Assembly: GCA_043809365.1 (NCBI GenBank)
Contig: JAZDDW010000008.1
Span: forward strand, 1 to 14,837
DNA length: 14,837 nucleotides
DNA from: CAJAUT01 sp043809365
GTDB taxonomy: Bacteria; Patescibacteriota; Microgenomatia; UBA1400; UBA12108
Direction of reading: 5' to 3'
Shown piece after piece: positions 1 to 7,332 of the stretch. The number at the start of each line of letters is the position of its first letter. The first letter of the stretch is position 1. The notes under the pieces were generated by a model. The model did not search any database. It saw nothing but the letters and a program-made list of their open reading frames with translations, and had not been told where the DNA came from. Both the position numbers and the translations under genes were made by a program.

Positions 1-230
1 GATTCGGGAGGTGTGAGTAATAGAGTAATAGAGTAAAGGGAGTAAGAGAGTAAAATTAGAGCGAGATATACGATAAGCGAAGTTGAGCGGTGGAACATGG
101 CGAGATTCTGCGACCAAGAAACAAAACCAGTAACCAAAGGATGGGAGGAGAGAGTCAAGTTAAAATCGACAAAACCGTATGAGTAGAGAAAAATCGCAGT
201 AGCAAGAATAGTCCAGAAAAAATATATCAT
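1..230 (-). CDS. N-terminal part of a polytopic membrane protein, cut by the window edge
   Basis: Reading the minus strand from an ATG at 228-230 gives 76 codons without a stop to the window edge, so this is the start of a longer gene. The product begins MIYFFWTILATAIFLYSYG, a first membrane helix at about residues 3-19. A loop with FVDFNLTLSSHP follows, and a second helix lies at about 52-72 (SLIVYLALILLSYSLYSI). No catalytic motif is reached. The gene follows three glycosyltransferase genes on the same strand, so a GT-C glycosyltransferase or other envelope-glycan membrane protein is a fair guess, from neighbourhood and topology only. No clear Shine-Dalgarno sequence precedes the ATG. The part encoding residues about 59-72 consists of a near-perfect 8-bp tandem repeat, which is odd for coding DNA. 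The open frame and helices make a real gene likely; the function is open. Confidence 0.72.
   Translation of the reverse strand, partial: MIYFFWTILATAIFLYSYGFVDFNLTLSSHPLVTGFVSWSQNLAMFHRSTSLIVYLALILLSYSLYSITLLLTPPE
15..54. repeat. 8-bp tandem repeat, five units, inside the edge gene
   Basis: Five consecutive octamers are seen: GAGTAATA twice, then GAGTAAAG, GGAGTAAG and AGAGTAAA. The repeat lies inside the open frame of the membrane protein at the left edge. Since 8 is not a multiple of 3, each unit is read in a different frame, giving Leu/Ser/Tyr/Thr/Ile-rich membrane helix sequence. Confidence 0.75.
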
Positions 231-239
231 TAATACTTT

Positions 240-297
240 AAGGTCCGACCTTCCCTCGCTTTGCTCGGGTTGGGCTCATCCTTCAAGGTCGGACCTT
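240..297. repeat. Nested palindrome element between two genes
   Basis: AAGGTCCGACCTT (240-252) and AAGGTCGGACCTT (285-297) are perfect 13-bp inverted repeats of each other, and each arm is itself a 6+1+6 palindrome. The 32-bp spacer is C/T-rich on the plus strand. The element fills most of the gap between the stop of the GT2 gene (314) and the start of the edge membrane gene (230). It could stop or attenuate minus-strand transcription, but no T-tract directly follows it on that strand. It could also be a REP-like repeat or a protein-binding site. Confidence 0.7.
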
Positions 298-313
298 GTA
301 GGGAACCGAGGCA

Positions 314-1066
314 CTAGTTATATTTGCCCAACATGTCATTGACACTGACCCGTAAGATTTCGAGAAACATTTCGATACTTTCTTTGACAAAATTCCGCTT
401 TTTGTCGGAACTCGTGTCTTCGTCTCTCCACACTACTCTAACTTCTTGGATTTCTGCCCCTAGTTTTTCGGCTAGATAAAGCATCTCAACGTCATAGGCT
501 GTGACTTTCCAACCCACCACCTGATTGGATCTACCAAAGAGTCGCATACGCGAAAATATTTTGGTGGCCAGCTTAGTTTCAATTAATTTGAAACCGCACT
601 GGGTATCTTTGATACTGCGCAAAAGAAAGATTTTGCGGGCCAACAAAAAGATAACTGAAGCCAGTTGACGAATGAGACTAGAGTCACGACGCCTAACTCC
701 GCGCGAGCCAATAACTACCCGGAAACCATCTTTGGTGTAGGGTAATAATTTATCGAACTGATCAATGGGGGTGGATTGATCCATATCTGTGAATAACACA
801 TACTTACCACGAGCTGTTTTGATGGCGGCTTTCAGAGCATAAGGTTTGCCGGCATGGGGATTTTTGAGGAGACGGAACCTGGGGTGAGATGCAATAAAAT
901 CTTCGATAAATTTGACGCTCTCATCGGTTGAACCATCATCAGAAATGATGACCTCCCAGTCGTACGATTGAGACGAGAAATACAGCGAGATGACCCCGAG
1001 GACTCCCCGATGCAGATTTTCAAGTTCGTTGTAGTTGGGGAGAATAACGGAGATAAGCGGCTTCAT
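314..1066 (-). CDS. GT2 glycosyltransferase, dolichyl/polyprenyl-phosphate glucosyltransferase-like
   Basis: A 250-residue GT-A fold family 2 enzyme. It probably moves a hexose from a nucleotide sugar to a membrane polyprenyl phosphate on the cytoplasmic face. Visible motifs are the N-terminal SVILPNYNE (about 6-14), the nucleotide-binding SDDGSTDES (about 42-50) and the metal-binding DxD as FTDMDQS (Asp94, Asp96). The later KDTQCGFKLI segment is typical of the dolichyl-phosphate glucose/mannose synthase branch (ALG5/DPM1 type). There is no C-terminal membrane domain. The ATG overlaps the stop of the upstream GT39 gene by four bases (ATGA), so translation is likely coupled. It is the last gene of the 3284-to-314 operon. 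The sugar specificity cannot be read from sequence alone. Confidence 0.9.
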   Translation of the reverse strand: MKPLISVILPNYNELENLHRGVLGVISLYFSSQSYDWEVIISDDGSTDESVKFIEDFIASHPRFRLLKNPHAGKPYALKAAIKTARGKYVLFTDMDQSTPIDQFDKLLPYTKDGFRVVIGSRGVRRRDSSLIRQLASVIFLLARKIFLLRSIKDTQCGFKLIETKLATKIFSRMRLFGRSNQVVGWKVTAYDVEMLYLAEKLGAEIQEVRVVWRDEDTSSDKKRNFVKESIEMFLEILRVSVNDMLGKYN

Positions 1067-2577
1067 GGCCTAATTTTAACATTTAATTTGGCTACCCAAG
1101 CTCCATGCGAGACATGATCATTACTCACAACTTCTCGCTCACCCTCAAAGTAGTTATAAAGCGGATGACCCAGATAGGCGCTGATTGAAGGATGGGCTTG
1201 TCCTGTGATAAAAAGAAAGGGAGAGTTGATGTCCTCGTCACTACAGGGCCTAGCTTGACACACGAGAAAAACAGTAGAAGCAGGTTGAGTCGTAGGGGGG
1301 TGAGCCGAGATCGAGGTGAAATACAGGTAGGGTGTGGTATGGGTACCAGAGGCACTGATGAGATTGTATGGTTCATTTCCCGCTGCTTTGACGACGTAAG
1401 TTGCGACTTCTTGTGCACGAATAACCTGATTAGTTCCGCTACCGTTAAGATACCCAGATAGTTGAGGAGTAACATATAAGAGACATCCCAAAACAAGGGG
1501 AATTGATAAACGTGAGCGAGCCACCAAGAGATAGATCAGGGGGAAGAAAAAGCCTAGATAATGAAGGTGAATATTCTCCTGATAAATACCGGTTAGGGCT
1601 AGGGGGATGAGAAAAGTCAGAAATAGGATCCGAAATATGCGATTGGCTCGATCAGCTTTTTTTAAATTGGTTAACCAACCCAGGATAAGAACTACGGTAA
1701 CGAATGAGGTAATGGCTACCCTGGCAGGATCGGGAGTGAGAGCATCGCGCCCAAACAAACTAGAAAAAACCCGGGTAGTGGTACTCTCAACTTTGTTAAA
1801 CCAGAGTGAGACGGGCAACTGATAGCGAATATTTTTTTCTTCTTTGGCGGTGACAAATCTCGTGATAGCGTGAGTATTGACAAAGTTATTGCGAATTTCG
1901 AAAATGATAAAGGGTGAGAGGACAATCACAAAACCGATAATAGCCAAGGGTATACCCTTGATTAATTTGGACCCGTTATGGCGAAGATAATAAATGAGGG
2001 TAACCCCCACTCCTACCAAGAATAAGAGGGCCATGTAGTGCATCTGGACAATGGCGCCTCCAAGTAATCCGAGAATAAAAAAGGGTTTCTTCGCAGTTGA
2101 TTTGTCTTCGATAATTTTGACTAAATAATGGAGGAGAAGAAGGGAGAGCAGAGGAGCTAGATTGGGATTCCAGGAATTGCGCGTGAAAGTAACGGGGAGA
2201 GGAAGGAGGGCGTACATGATGGCGGCCAACATACCAGAGAGTTTGCCAAACCACTTGGTACCAAATAAATAAAGCAAATAAACAGTCAAAGCTCCAGTTA
2301 GCCCAATAAAGATGGCCGGACCCAGCGGATCCATCCTAGACAAAAATAAGGCTGGGGTAATCAAATAATAATAAAGCGGACCTAGATACATATTGCCGGT
2401 TGAGGTCTGAGGTCCAAGTAAGACCGGACGGAAAGTGTCTAGCATCTTATGAACTACCAAGAGATCGCGCCCCTCATCTTCAAGGAAGGTCAGGGTGGCA
2501 GACAAACGATAAAAACGCAGGGAGAGTGCTACTATGAGCACAATAATAATGAGGTAGTGCTGACGGATAAATTTCAT
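1063..2577 (-). CDS. GT39/ArnT-PMT-like GT-C membrane glycosyltransferase
   Basis: A 504-residue polytopic protein with about ten or more hydrophobic segments, beginning with a helix at about residues 8-20. The first extracytoplasmic loop has the acidic FLEDEGRD motif (Glu33-Asp34-Glu35), where GT-C enzymes hold their catalytic acidic residue. GNMYLGPLYYYL and FTRNSWNPNLAPL follow, both typical of the PMT_2/ArnT-like family. Such enzymes take a sugar from a polyprenyl-phosphate carrier and transfer it to an acceptor outside the membrane. The C-terminal ~100 residues are soluble and presumably extracytoplasmic. It overlaps both neighbouring GT2 genes by four bases, so the three form one translationally coupled unit: carrier loading on both sides, transfer in the middle. 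The acceptor is unknown. Confidence 0.88.
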   Translation of the reverse strand: MKFIRQHYLIIIVLIVALSLRFYRLSATLTFLEDEGRDLLVVHKMLDTFRPVLLGPQTSTGNMYLGPLYYYLITPALFLSRMDPLGPAIFIGLTGALTVYLLYLFGTKWFGKLSGMLAAIMYALLPLPVTFTRNSWNPNLAPLLSLLLLHYLVKIIEDKSTAKKPFFILGLLGGAIVQMHYMALLFLVGVGVTLIYYLRHNGSKLIKGIPLAIIGFVIVLSPFIIFEIRNNFVNTHAITRFVTAKEEKNIRYQLPVSLWFNKVESTTTRVFSSLFGRDALTPDPARVAITSFVTVVLILGWLTNLKKADRANRIFRILFLTFLIPLALTGIYQENIHLHYLGFFFPLIYLLVARSRLSIPLVLGCLLYVTPQLSGYLNGSGTNQVIRAQEVATYVVKAAGNEPYNLISASGTHTTPYLYFTSISAHPPTTQPASTVFLVCQARPCSDEDINSPFLFITGQAHPSISAYLGHPLYNYFEGEREVVSNDHVSHGAWVAKLNVKIRP

Positions 2578-3284
2578 AAAGTGGGGTGTAGTTCTTGATA
2601 TAGCCGGAAAGATTCTCTGGCAGCCCGCAGAATGACTCTCCAGTTGCCACCGGTTTGCTCACCAAATCGTCTAGCGTAGTGCTCCACGGGCAACTGGACA
2701 ATCCGGAAGCCATGGGCATAGGATTTGATAATAAATTCAGAGACGGTAATGGCGCTTTCGGTTTTGAGTTTGATGGCATCTCTAACTTGACGACGAAAAA
2801 GTTTGTAGGCGCAATCAACATCTCGGACGGTAAGGCCAAAGAGGACAAAGTTCCAGATTTTCAGGAGAACTTGGGCCACAAAAACCCGGTGGAAGGGATC
2901 CATCCGTTTGCGTCTATAACCCATCACTAAGTCTGCAGAATTGCTGGCTTCCACAAAACGACTAAGTTCATCGTAGTGAAACTGGCCATCGGAATCAGTA
3001 AAAAAGATCCAGTCTTTGCGGCAAGCAGACATCCCAGTTTTGACGGTAGCACCATAACCACGGTTATGGCGATGATTGAGCAAGCGTAAATGAGGATCAA
3101 GTTTGGCAAGATCCGTGACGATGGAGGCAGTTTTGTCGTGGCTACCGTCATTGATTACGATGATTTCATAATCTTTGGTGATTTTCTCTGCGGCATGACT
3201 CGCATCGAGGATCGTGGCGGCAATATTTCCTTCTTCGTTGTAGGCGGGCATGAAAATAGAGAGACTAGTGAGTTTTGTGGTCAT
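2574..3284 (-). CDS. GT2 glycosyltransferase, polyprenyl-phosphate mannose/glucose synthase-like
   Basis: A 236-residue soluble family 2 glycosyltransferase, the first gene of its operon. Motifs: IFMPAYNEEGNI (about 10-21), VINDGSHD (43-50) and FTDSDGQF (Asp97, Asp99 as DxD). VRDVDCAYKLF is characteristic of the DPM1/ALG5-like clade that charges polyprenyl phosphate with a hexose. It lacks the C-terminal helices of larger relatives. It differs clearly in sequence from the GT2 at 314-1066, so the operon may charge two different sugars. A -10 like TATACT (3292-3297) sits seven bases before the ATG with no Shine-Dalgarno sequence, which suggests a leaderless transcript. The gene is divergent from the GT-C gene at 3303, with only 18 bases between start codons. 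Confidence 0.9.
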   Translation of the reverse strand: MTTKLTSLSIFMPAYNEEGNIAATILDASHAAEKITKDYEIIVINDGSHDKTASIVTDLAKLDPHLRLLNHRHNRGYGATVKTGMSACRKDWIFFTDSDGQFHYDELSRFVEASNSADLVMGYRRKRMDPFHRVFVAQVLLKIWNFVLFGLTVRDVDCAYKLFRRQVRDAIKLKTESAITVSEFIIKSYAHGFRIVQLPVEHYARRFGEQTGGNWRVILRAARESFRLYQELHPTL

Positions 3285-3320
3285 AGCATGTAGTATATAG
3301 GTATGAGAAAAAACATGCTA
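3284..3320. promoter_or_regulatory. Overlapping divergent promoter pair with an 8-bp inverted repeat
   Basis: TAGTATA (3291-3297) gives TAGTAT on the plus strand, six bases before the ATG at 3303, and TATACT on the minus strand, seven bases before the ATG ending at 3284. One symmetric AT element could thus serve as -10 box for both genes, each with a leaderless start. TAGCATGT (3284-3291) and ACATGCTA (3313-3320) form an 8-bp inverted repeat around it, a possible operator. I see no convincing -35 hexamer on either side. Confidence 0.45.
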
Positions 3321-4436
3321 CTTGTAGCACTGGTTGGTTTGGTATCGCTAGGCGTGTTTTGGACACCATTTTTGGGTAAAGCCAGACAGTTTTGGGGGAT
3401 CAATTTTGGCAAGGCAGGGATGGAGACGATTGTCCAAAATTTTGATGGGTTCAATTTTTTGGTGATAGCAAAAAGCTGGTACAATCCAGAGAAAATTGAA
3501 CAAATTAATGCGCAGTTTTTGACTGGGAATAATCCAATTTATTTTGCCGCCCATTTCCCCCTCTTCCCCGGACTCATCAAGATAGTGAGCCTGGTGGTTC
3601 CCCTACCCCAAGCACTCCTACTATCTATTGTCTTGTCAAATATCTTACTGGCACTTGGATTATATTGGTTTTTTGTGACAGTTTTAAAAAATCGAAGTCT
3701 GGCAATATTGTTGACAATTATTGCCTTGTTTTTCCCGGCGCGAATGTTATCGGTGCGCGCGGTAGGCAGTAATGAACCCTTATTTATATTTTTTGTCCTC
3801 TCGTCTTTAACTTTGGCAATCAAGGAAAAGTACTGGATGAGCGCTGTCGCTGGTGCCCTGGCCGTGCTTACCCGTAGCCCTGGCATTTTGCTGTTCGTAG
3901 CATATTTATGGAAATGGGTTATGGAGGATGAATTATGGATCAACAAAACCAAAAAATATCTTCCATATTTACTCATGCCAGCGACACTATTATTGTTTTT
4001 TGGCTATCTCGGCTTACAATATAAAGATGCTCTCGCCTATTTCCACTCGGGAGATAATCTACATATATTCTTTCCACCTTTTCAGATATTTTCTAATATG
4101 GCTACCTGGATCAATGATATGTGGAGGGAGGACGTGATATACCTCTATGTTTTTTATGGATTCGGGATATCAATGGTCAATGGTCAATGGTCAATGGTTA
4201 AGAAATTTGGGATCCTATATGGATTAACGTTGTTGTTTGTGGCACACAGGGATTTGGGTCGCTACGGCTTACCCATTGCACCCATCGCTCTTCTGGGTTA
4301 CGCTCCGCAACTCGCAAAAGTACCCAAAAAGATGTGGTTGTTATTATCGATATTGCTTATCCCAATTTATTTGTTGGGATGGCAGTTTGTCTTAAAAAAC
4401 GTTCAGCCGATCAATGATTGGGGAGTATTTTATTGA
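3303..4436 (+). CDS. PIG-V-like GT-C mannosyltransferase (integral membrane)
   Basis: A 377-residue polytopic membrane protein, the only plus-strand gene in the glycan cluster. Features shared with the PIG-V/GT-C family are a loop acidic residue in NFDGFNFLVIAKSWY (Asp48), the AAHFPLFPGL motif (about 82-91), GSNEPLFIFFVLSSL and AVLTRSPGILLFVAY. PIG-V-type enzymes add mannose from a polyprenyl-phosphate donor on the extracytoplasmic side; applying this here is inference. It converges on the 4430-6175 gene with a seven-base overlap and diverges from the GT2 at 2574-3284, so it looks inserted between two minus-strand operons. A heptamer tandem repeat at 4167-4201 encodes part of a loop (SMVNGQWSMV). 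A second ATG at 3315 is a possible alternative start. Confidence 0.82.
   Translation: MRKNMLLVALVGLVSLGVFWTPFLGKARQFWGINFGKAGMETIVQNFDGFNFLVIAKSWYNPEKIEQINAQFLTGNNPIYFAAHFPLFPGLIKIVSLVVPLPQALLLSIVLSNILLALGLYWFFVTVLKNRSLAILLTIIALFFPARMLSVRAVGSNEPLFIFFVLSSLTLAIKEKYWMSAVAGALAVLTRSPGILLFVAYLWKWVMEDELWINKTKKYLPYLLMPATLLLFFGYLGLQYKDALAYFHSGDNLHIFFPPFQIFSNMATWINDMWREDVIYLYVFYGFGISMVNGQWSMVKKFGILYGLTLLFVAHRDLGRYGLPIAPIALLGYAPQLAKVPKKMWLLLSILLIPIYLLGWQFVLKNVQPINDWGVFY
4167..4201. repeat. 7-bp tandem repeat (TGGTCAA) inside the PIG-V-like gene
   Basis: Three perfect TGGTCAA units (4174-4194) are flanked by degenerate units ATATCAA and TGGTTAA. They are read through in frame. The same heptamer class, TGRYCRA, recurs at 8082-8109 in an unrelated gene. 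Confidence 0.85.
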
Positions 4437-6175
4437 GGACGATCTTTACACTCGGATTGAAGATTTTGGTGCAACTTGATGGTCTCATAGACTTGGTCAA
4501 CATTATAGATGTCATGCAATCTATAGTCTTTGGAGAAGAGATAAGTGGAGGTTATGGCATAGGGGCTATAGCGAGGGTCGGGAGCACCAATGTAGAGAGA
4601 TTTGATTGGTTTGCCTAGAAAATAGCGCTGACAGAGGAAATCAAATAGAGTAAGGGGGGTAGACTCAAGGTTGCCTAGTTTTTTGAGGTGAATCCAACCA
4701 CCAGGATTGGGGAGAGCTTTTTGCATATATTGTTGATAAACGGTGGGGTCATATTTGCTGTAAAAGGCATAATAGAGGGGAGCGTTTTCGAAACCCTGAA
4801 AGTAATAAGTGTCGTATTCGTTTTTGTGTTGAGAGAGATAACTAAATATTTCTTGGCTGTCGCTGTGCCAAATTTCTGGATTGAGTTTGGTATAAACAAA
4901 AAAATAATACACGACAAATTGAGTGATAAAAAATATGATCGCTAGATGGTATGCCCCCATCAAGAGTCGACCATGTTTGTGTTTAGCGGCAAGACGATAT
5001 AAAAGATCCATTCCAGCAGAAATAAAGATGAATCCTAAATATAAACCTGAGACGTTTCGGTGAATCATGGGTTCACCCACCAGAGCTCCCGGCAAATTAG
5101 CTAGGAGATATCCAAGGATGAGGAAGATAAAAAGGAAACGTTTGGGATGGGTTTTTGACAATTGTCCAATAACAACAAAGAGGCCAACTAGATAGACAGG
5201 GAACAAAATCCATAAGTAGGAACCATAGTTAGGAGAAACGATATCGCTTTGAGTGGATCGCAAAAAAAGATAAACTGGACCAGTTTGATTGATAAAAGCT
5301 CGAGCAATATGGGTGAATCTTTCCTCTGGCTTATTCCACCATAAAGCGCAAAGTTTACCAAAAAGAATATTTTTACCCGAACTCAAATAACACATAGAAC
5401 GGTTCTCGTTGATATAAAGGGCATCACCATAACTTTGAGAGTTATTTTCCTGACCGATCCTAGTGAGACCACCTGCGAGAGTGGACGATATGAGGGGTAG
5501 ACTAACAATCACATAAACGAGAGCCATAACTAACAAGCGTTTGAGTTGCTTGGGTTGTTTCTTAAAGAGTAGAAAGATGAGTAAACCAAGGGTAAAAAAG
5601 TTGGTAAAGCGCAAACCCTCATACCAATATCCAGAGAGTGCAAAAGACGCACCAATCCACATGGCAAATTTTAGGGAGGGTGAACGAAAAAAATGAAGAC
5701 TAGACCAAAAGGCAATGACATAAAAAAGTAAACCGACATTGGACTCATAAAACAAGCGACTAATACCTAACGCCCAGGGAGAAAAGGCAAAAACACAAAT
5801 AAGAAAGAAATTGCGTTTGGGGTGGGGAAATAATTCTTGGAGAGTTAAGTACAGAAAGGGAAGAATGAGACAACCTGCAATGGCAGAAGGGAGCCTGACG
5901 GAGAAAGTATTAAGGTCAAAAAGAGGAATAAGGGTGGCAATTAAATAGGAAAGAGCTCCTGGTTTGTAGTCTCCAAAGGATTTGAGGTTTGTCGGTAAAT
6001 GAATACCCCATTGATCATTGCCTGTTTGGAGGAGAGAATAGGCGTCATAACCATAACTTGCTTCATCGATATTGAGCCCCATAGGGAGGCTACCTAACTG
6101 CCAGAAACGCGAAACGATAATAAGGGTTAAGCTAAGAAAAAAAATACTACCGAAAATAATTCGACCTAATTTCAT
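4430..6175 (-). CDS. GT39/PMT-like GT-C membrane glycosyltransferase
   Basis: A 581-residue polytopic protein. After a first helix (about 5-22), the first loop carries LNIDEASYGYDAYS, with Asp37-Glu38 at the catalytic position of GT-C enzymes, then FGDYKPGALSYL, a signature of PMT_2-like glycosyltransferases. About ten more hydrophobic segments follow, then a soluble C-terminal domain from about 430 on. The likely role is transfer of a polyprenyl-phosphate-linked sugar to an acceptor outside the membrane. I chose the ATG at 6173-6175 over an upstream GTG (6187): the ATG forms a four-base ATGA overlap with the preceding gene, as elsewhere in this cluster, and GGAAG lies a few bases upstream. 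It is the last gene of the operon that starts with ugd, and probably uses the lipid-linked sugar made by its upstream neighbour. Confidence 0.87.
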   Translation of the reverse strand: MKLGRIIFGSIFFLSLTLIIVSRFWQLGSLPMGLNIDEASYGYDAYSLLQTGNDQWGIHLPTNLKSFGDYKPGALSYLIATLIPLFDLNTFSVRLPSAIAGCLILPFLYLTLQELFPHPKRNFFLICVFAFSPWALGISRLFYESNVGLLFYVIAFWSSLHFFRSPSLKFAMWIGASFALSGYWYEGLRFTNFFTLGLLIFLLFKKQPKQLKRLLVMALVYVIVSLPLISSTLAGGLTRIGQENNSQSYGDALYINENRSMCYLSSGKNILFGKLCALWWNKPEERFTHIARAFINQTGPVYLFLRSTQSDIVSPNYGSYLWILFPVYLVGLFVVIGQLSKTHPKRFLFIFLILGYLLANLPGALVGEPMIHRNVSGLYLGFIFISAGMDLLYRLAAKHKHGRLLMGAYHLAIIFFITQFVVYYFFVYTKLNPEIWHSDSQEIFSYLSQHKNEYDTYYFQGFENAPLYYAFYSKYDPTVYQQYMQKALPNPGGWIHLKKLGNLESTPLTLFDFLCQRYFLGKPIKSLYIGAPDPRYSPYAITSTYLFSKDYRLHDIYNVDQVYETIKLHQNLQSECKDRPQ

Positions 6176-7332
6176 TTTTTCTTCCACACGAAGTGGGAGT
6201 AAGCAAAGAAATTCCAGAACATCCCGATCGCGATACCAACTACCGCGAACATAACCCCGGTATCGACGGGGAGATTAATTACTGGAACTGTAAAAAGTGG
6301 ATGGAGGCCAATCAATCTCTCTCCGAGGAAGGCCATAATTAGTTGAATGACGATCGAACCAAATGAGGCGAGATTGAACTGGAGGAATTTGCCGGGAATT
6401 GCACTAGCTAAGAGGCGCCGATCGGCAAAAGTCCAAAGATTACTCCAGGTGAAGTTGGAGAGGATCGCAGTTTCGATAGAGAGGAAATTGGCTAGCTGAA
6501 AGGAAGGAATGAACGTCCGATAAAGATAGAGAAAAGCAAACTGGACGAGAGAACCGAATCCACCGACTAAAACGAACTTGAAAATACGGCTACTTAATAT
6601 TTGTTTCACTCTGACTTTAATTATATACACAAAATTGTTAAACATGTACTCTGGCCCTAATTTGGACTTGCCTATTTCCCGATCTACAAAGACAAGGGGC
6701 ACTTCTTTGACTACCAAACCTAGCTCGAGCGCTTTGACCAGGAAACCAGTTTGCCAGCTGTAACCGGCGAACACTTTACCTTGTAACTGGGGCATCACGG
6801 AGAGAACCGCTTCTTTGGTTAAGGCTCGATAGCCTGTCGTCCAGTCGTGAACTTTAAAATTTAATATCACTACTTGGATAAAAAGATTGCCCACCACGGA
6901 GAGGAACTTGCGATGGAAAGCCCAATTTGGGGGAATGCCTCCACCTTGGATATAGCGAGAACCAAGTACTAGACTAGCTCCAGAGTGAATACCCTCTAAC
7001 ATGGCGGGGATAATGGAGGGATCGTGAGAGAGGTCCGCATCAAATTCGAAGAGAATGTCGGCCCCAAGCTTGTCAATGGCATAGGCAAATCCCTTTTTGT
7101 AGGCGTGGCCGAGACCACCTTTGCGCTTGTTATTTAAGATATGGACGCAGGGATATTGGCGAATGATTTCGGCTATCTTGGCTCTCGTACCGTCTGGACT
7201 ATTGTCGTCGACGAATAAAATATGGAGATCATGCTCCCTGATAGTCGCAAAAACTTTGGTGAGGGCGGAGGTAACTTTTGCAATATTGCCGACCTCGTTA
7301 TAAGTCGGAATTACGATAACAACTTTATACAT
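6172..7332 (-). CDS. Polyprenyl-phosphate mannose synthase fused to a GtrA-like membrane domain
   Basis: A 386-residue two-domain protein. Residues about 1-235 are a GT2 domain of the DPM1 type: VIVIPTYNEVGNI (5-17), FVDDNSPDGT (40-49), FEFDADLSHDP (Asp98, Asp100), GSRYIQGGG and DWTTGYRAL. Residues about 250-386 form a GtrA-like domain with four helices, starting FKFVLVGGFGSLVQFAFLYLY. This architecture is known in prokaryotic dolichol-phosphate mannose synthases; the membrane domain anchors the enzyme and may help move the lipid-sugar. The frame is open upstream to 7497, but that part lies over the neighbouring SDR gene. The first residue of the conserved N-terminus (MYKVVIVIPTYNE) sits at the ATG of 7330-7332, giving an eight-base overlap with the SDR stop. 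It directly precedes a GT-C gene, its probable user. Confidence 0.92.
   Translation of the reverse strand: MYKVVIVIPTYNEVGNIAKVTSALTKVFATIREHDLHILFVDDNSPDGTRAKIAEIIRQYPCVHILNNKRKGGLGHAYKKGFAYAIDKLGADILFEFDADLSHDPSIIPAMLEGIHSGASLVLGSRYIQGGGIPPNWAFHRKFLSVVGNLFIQVVILNFKVHDWTTGYRALTKEAVLSVMPQLQGKVFAGYSWQTGFLVKALELGLVVKEVPLVFVDREIGKSKLGPEYMFNNFVYIIKVRVKQILSSRIFKFVLVGGFGSLVQFAFLYLYRTFIPSFQLANFLSIETAILSNFTWSNLWTFADRRLLASAIPGKFLQFNLASFGSIVIQLIMAFLGERLIGLHPLFTVPVINLPVDTGVMFAVVGIAIGMFWNFFAYSHFVWKKK

Noticed and set aside
15..54. CRISPR array
   Set aside because: The repeat is an 8-bp direct tandem without spacers and lies within an open frame.
240..297. Classical intrinsic terminator of the GT2 operon
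   Set aside because: The stem is strong, but no T-tract directly follows it on the minus strand and the loop is long.
1063..6187. UGA recoding (as in Gracilibacteria)
   Set aside because: Four-base ATGA stop-start overlaps and family-length proteins ending at UGA show that UGA is a stop.
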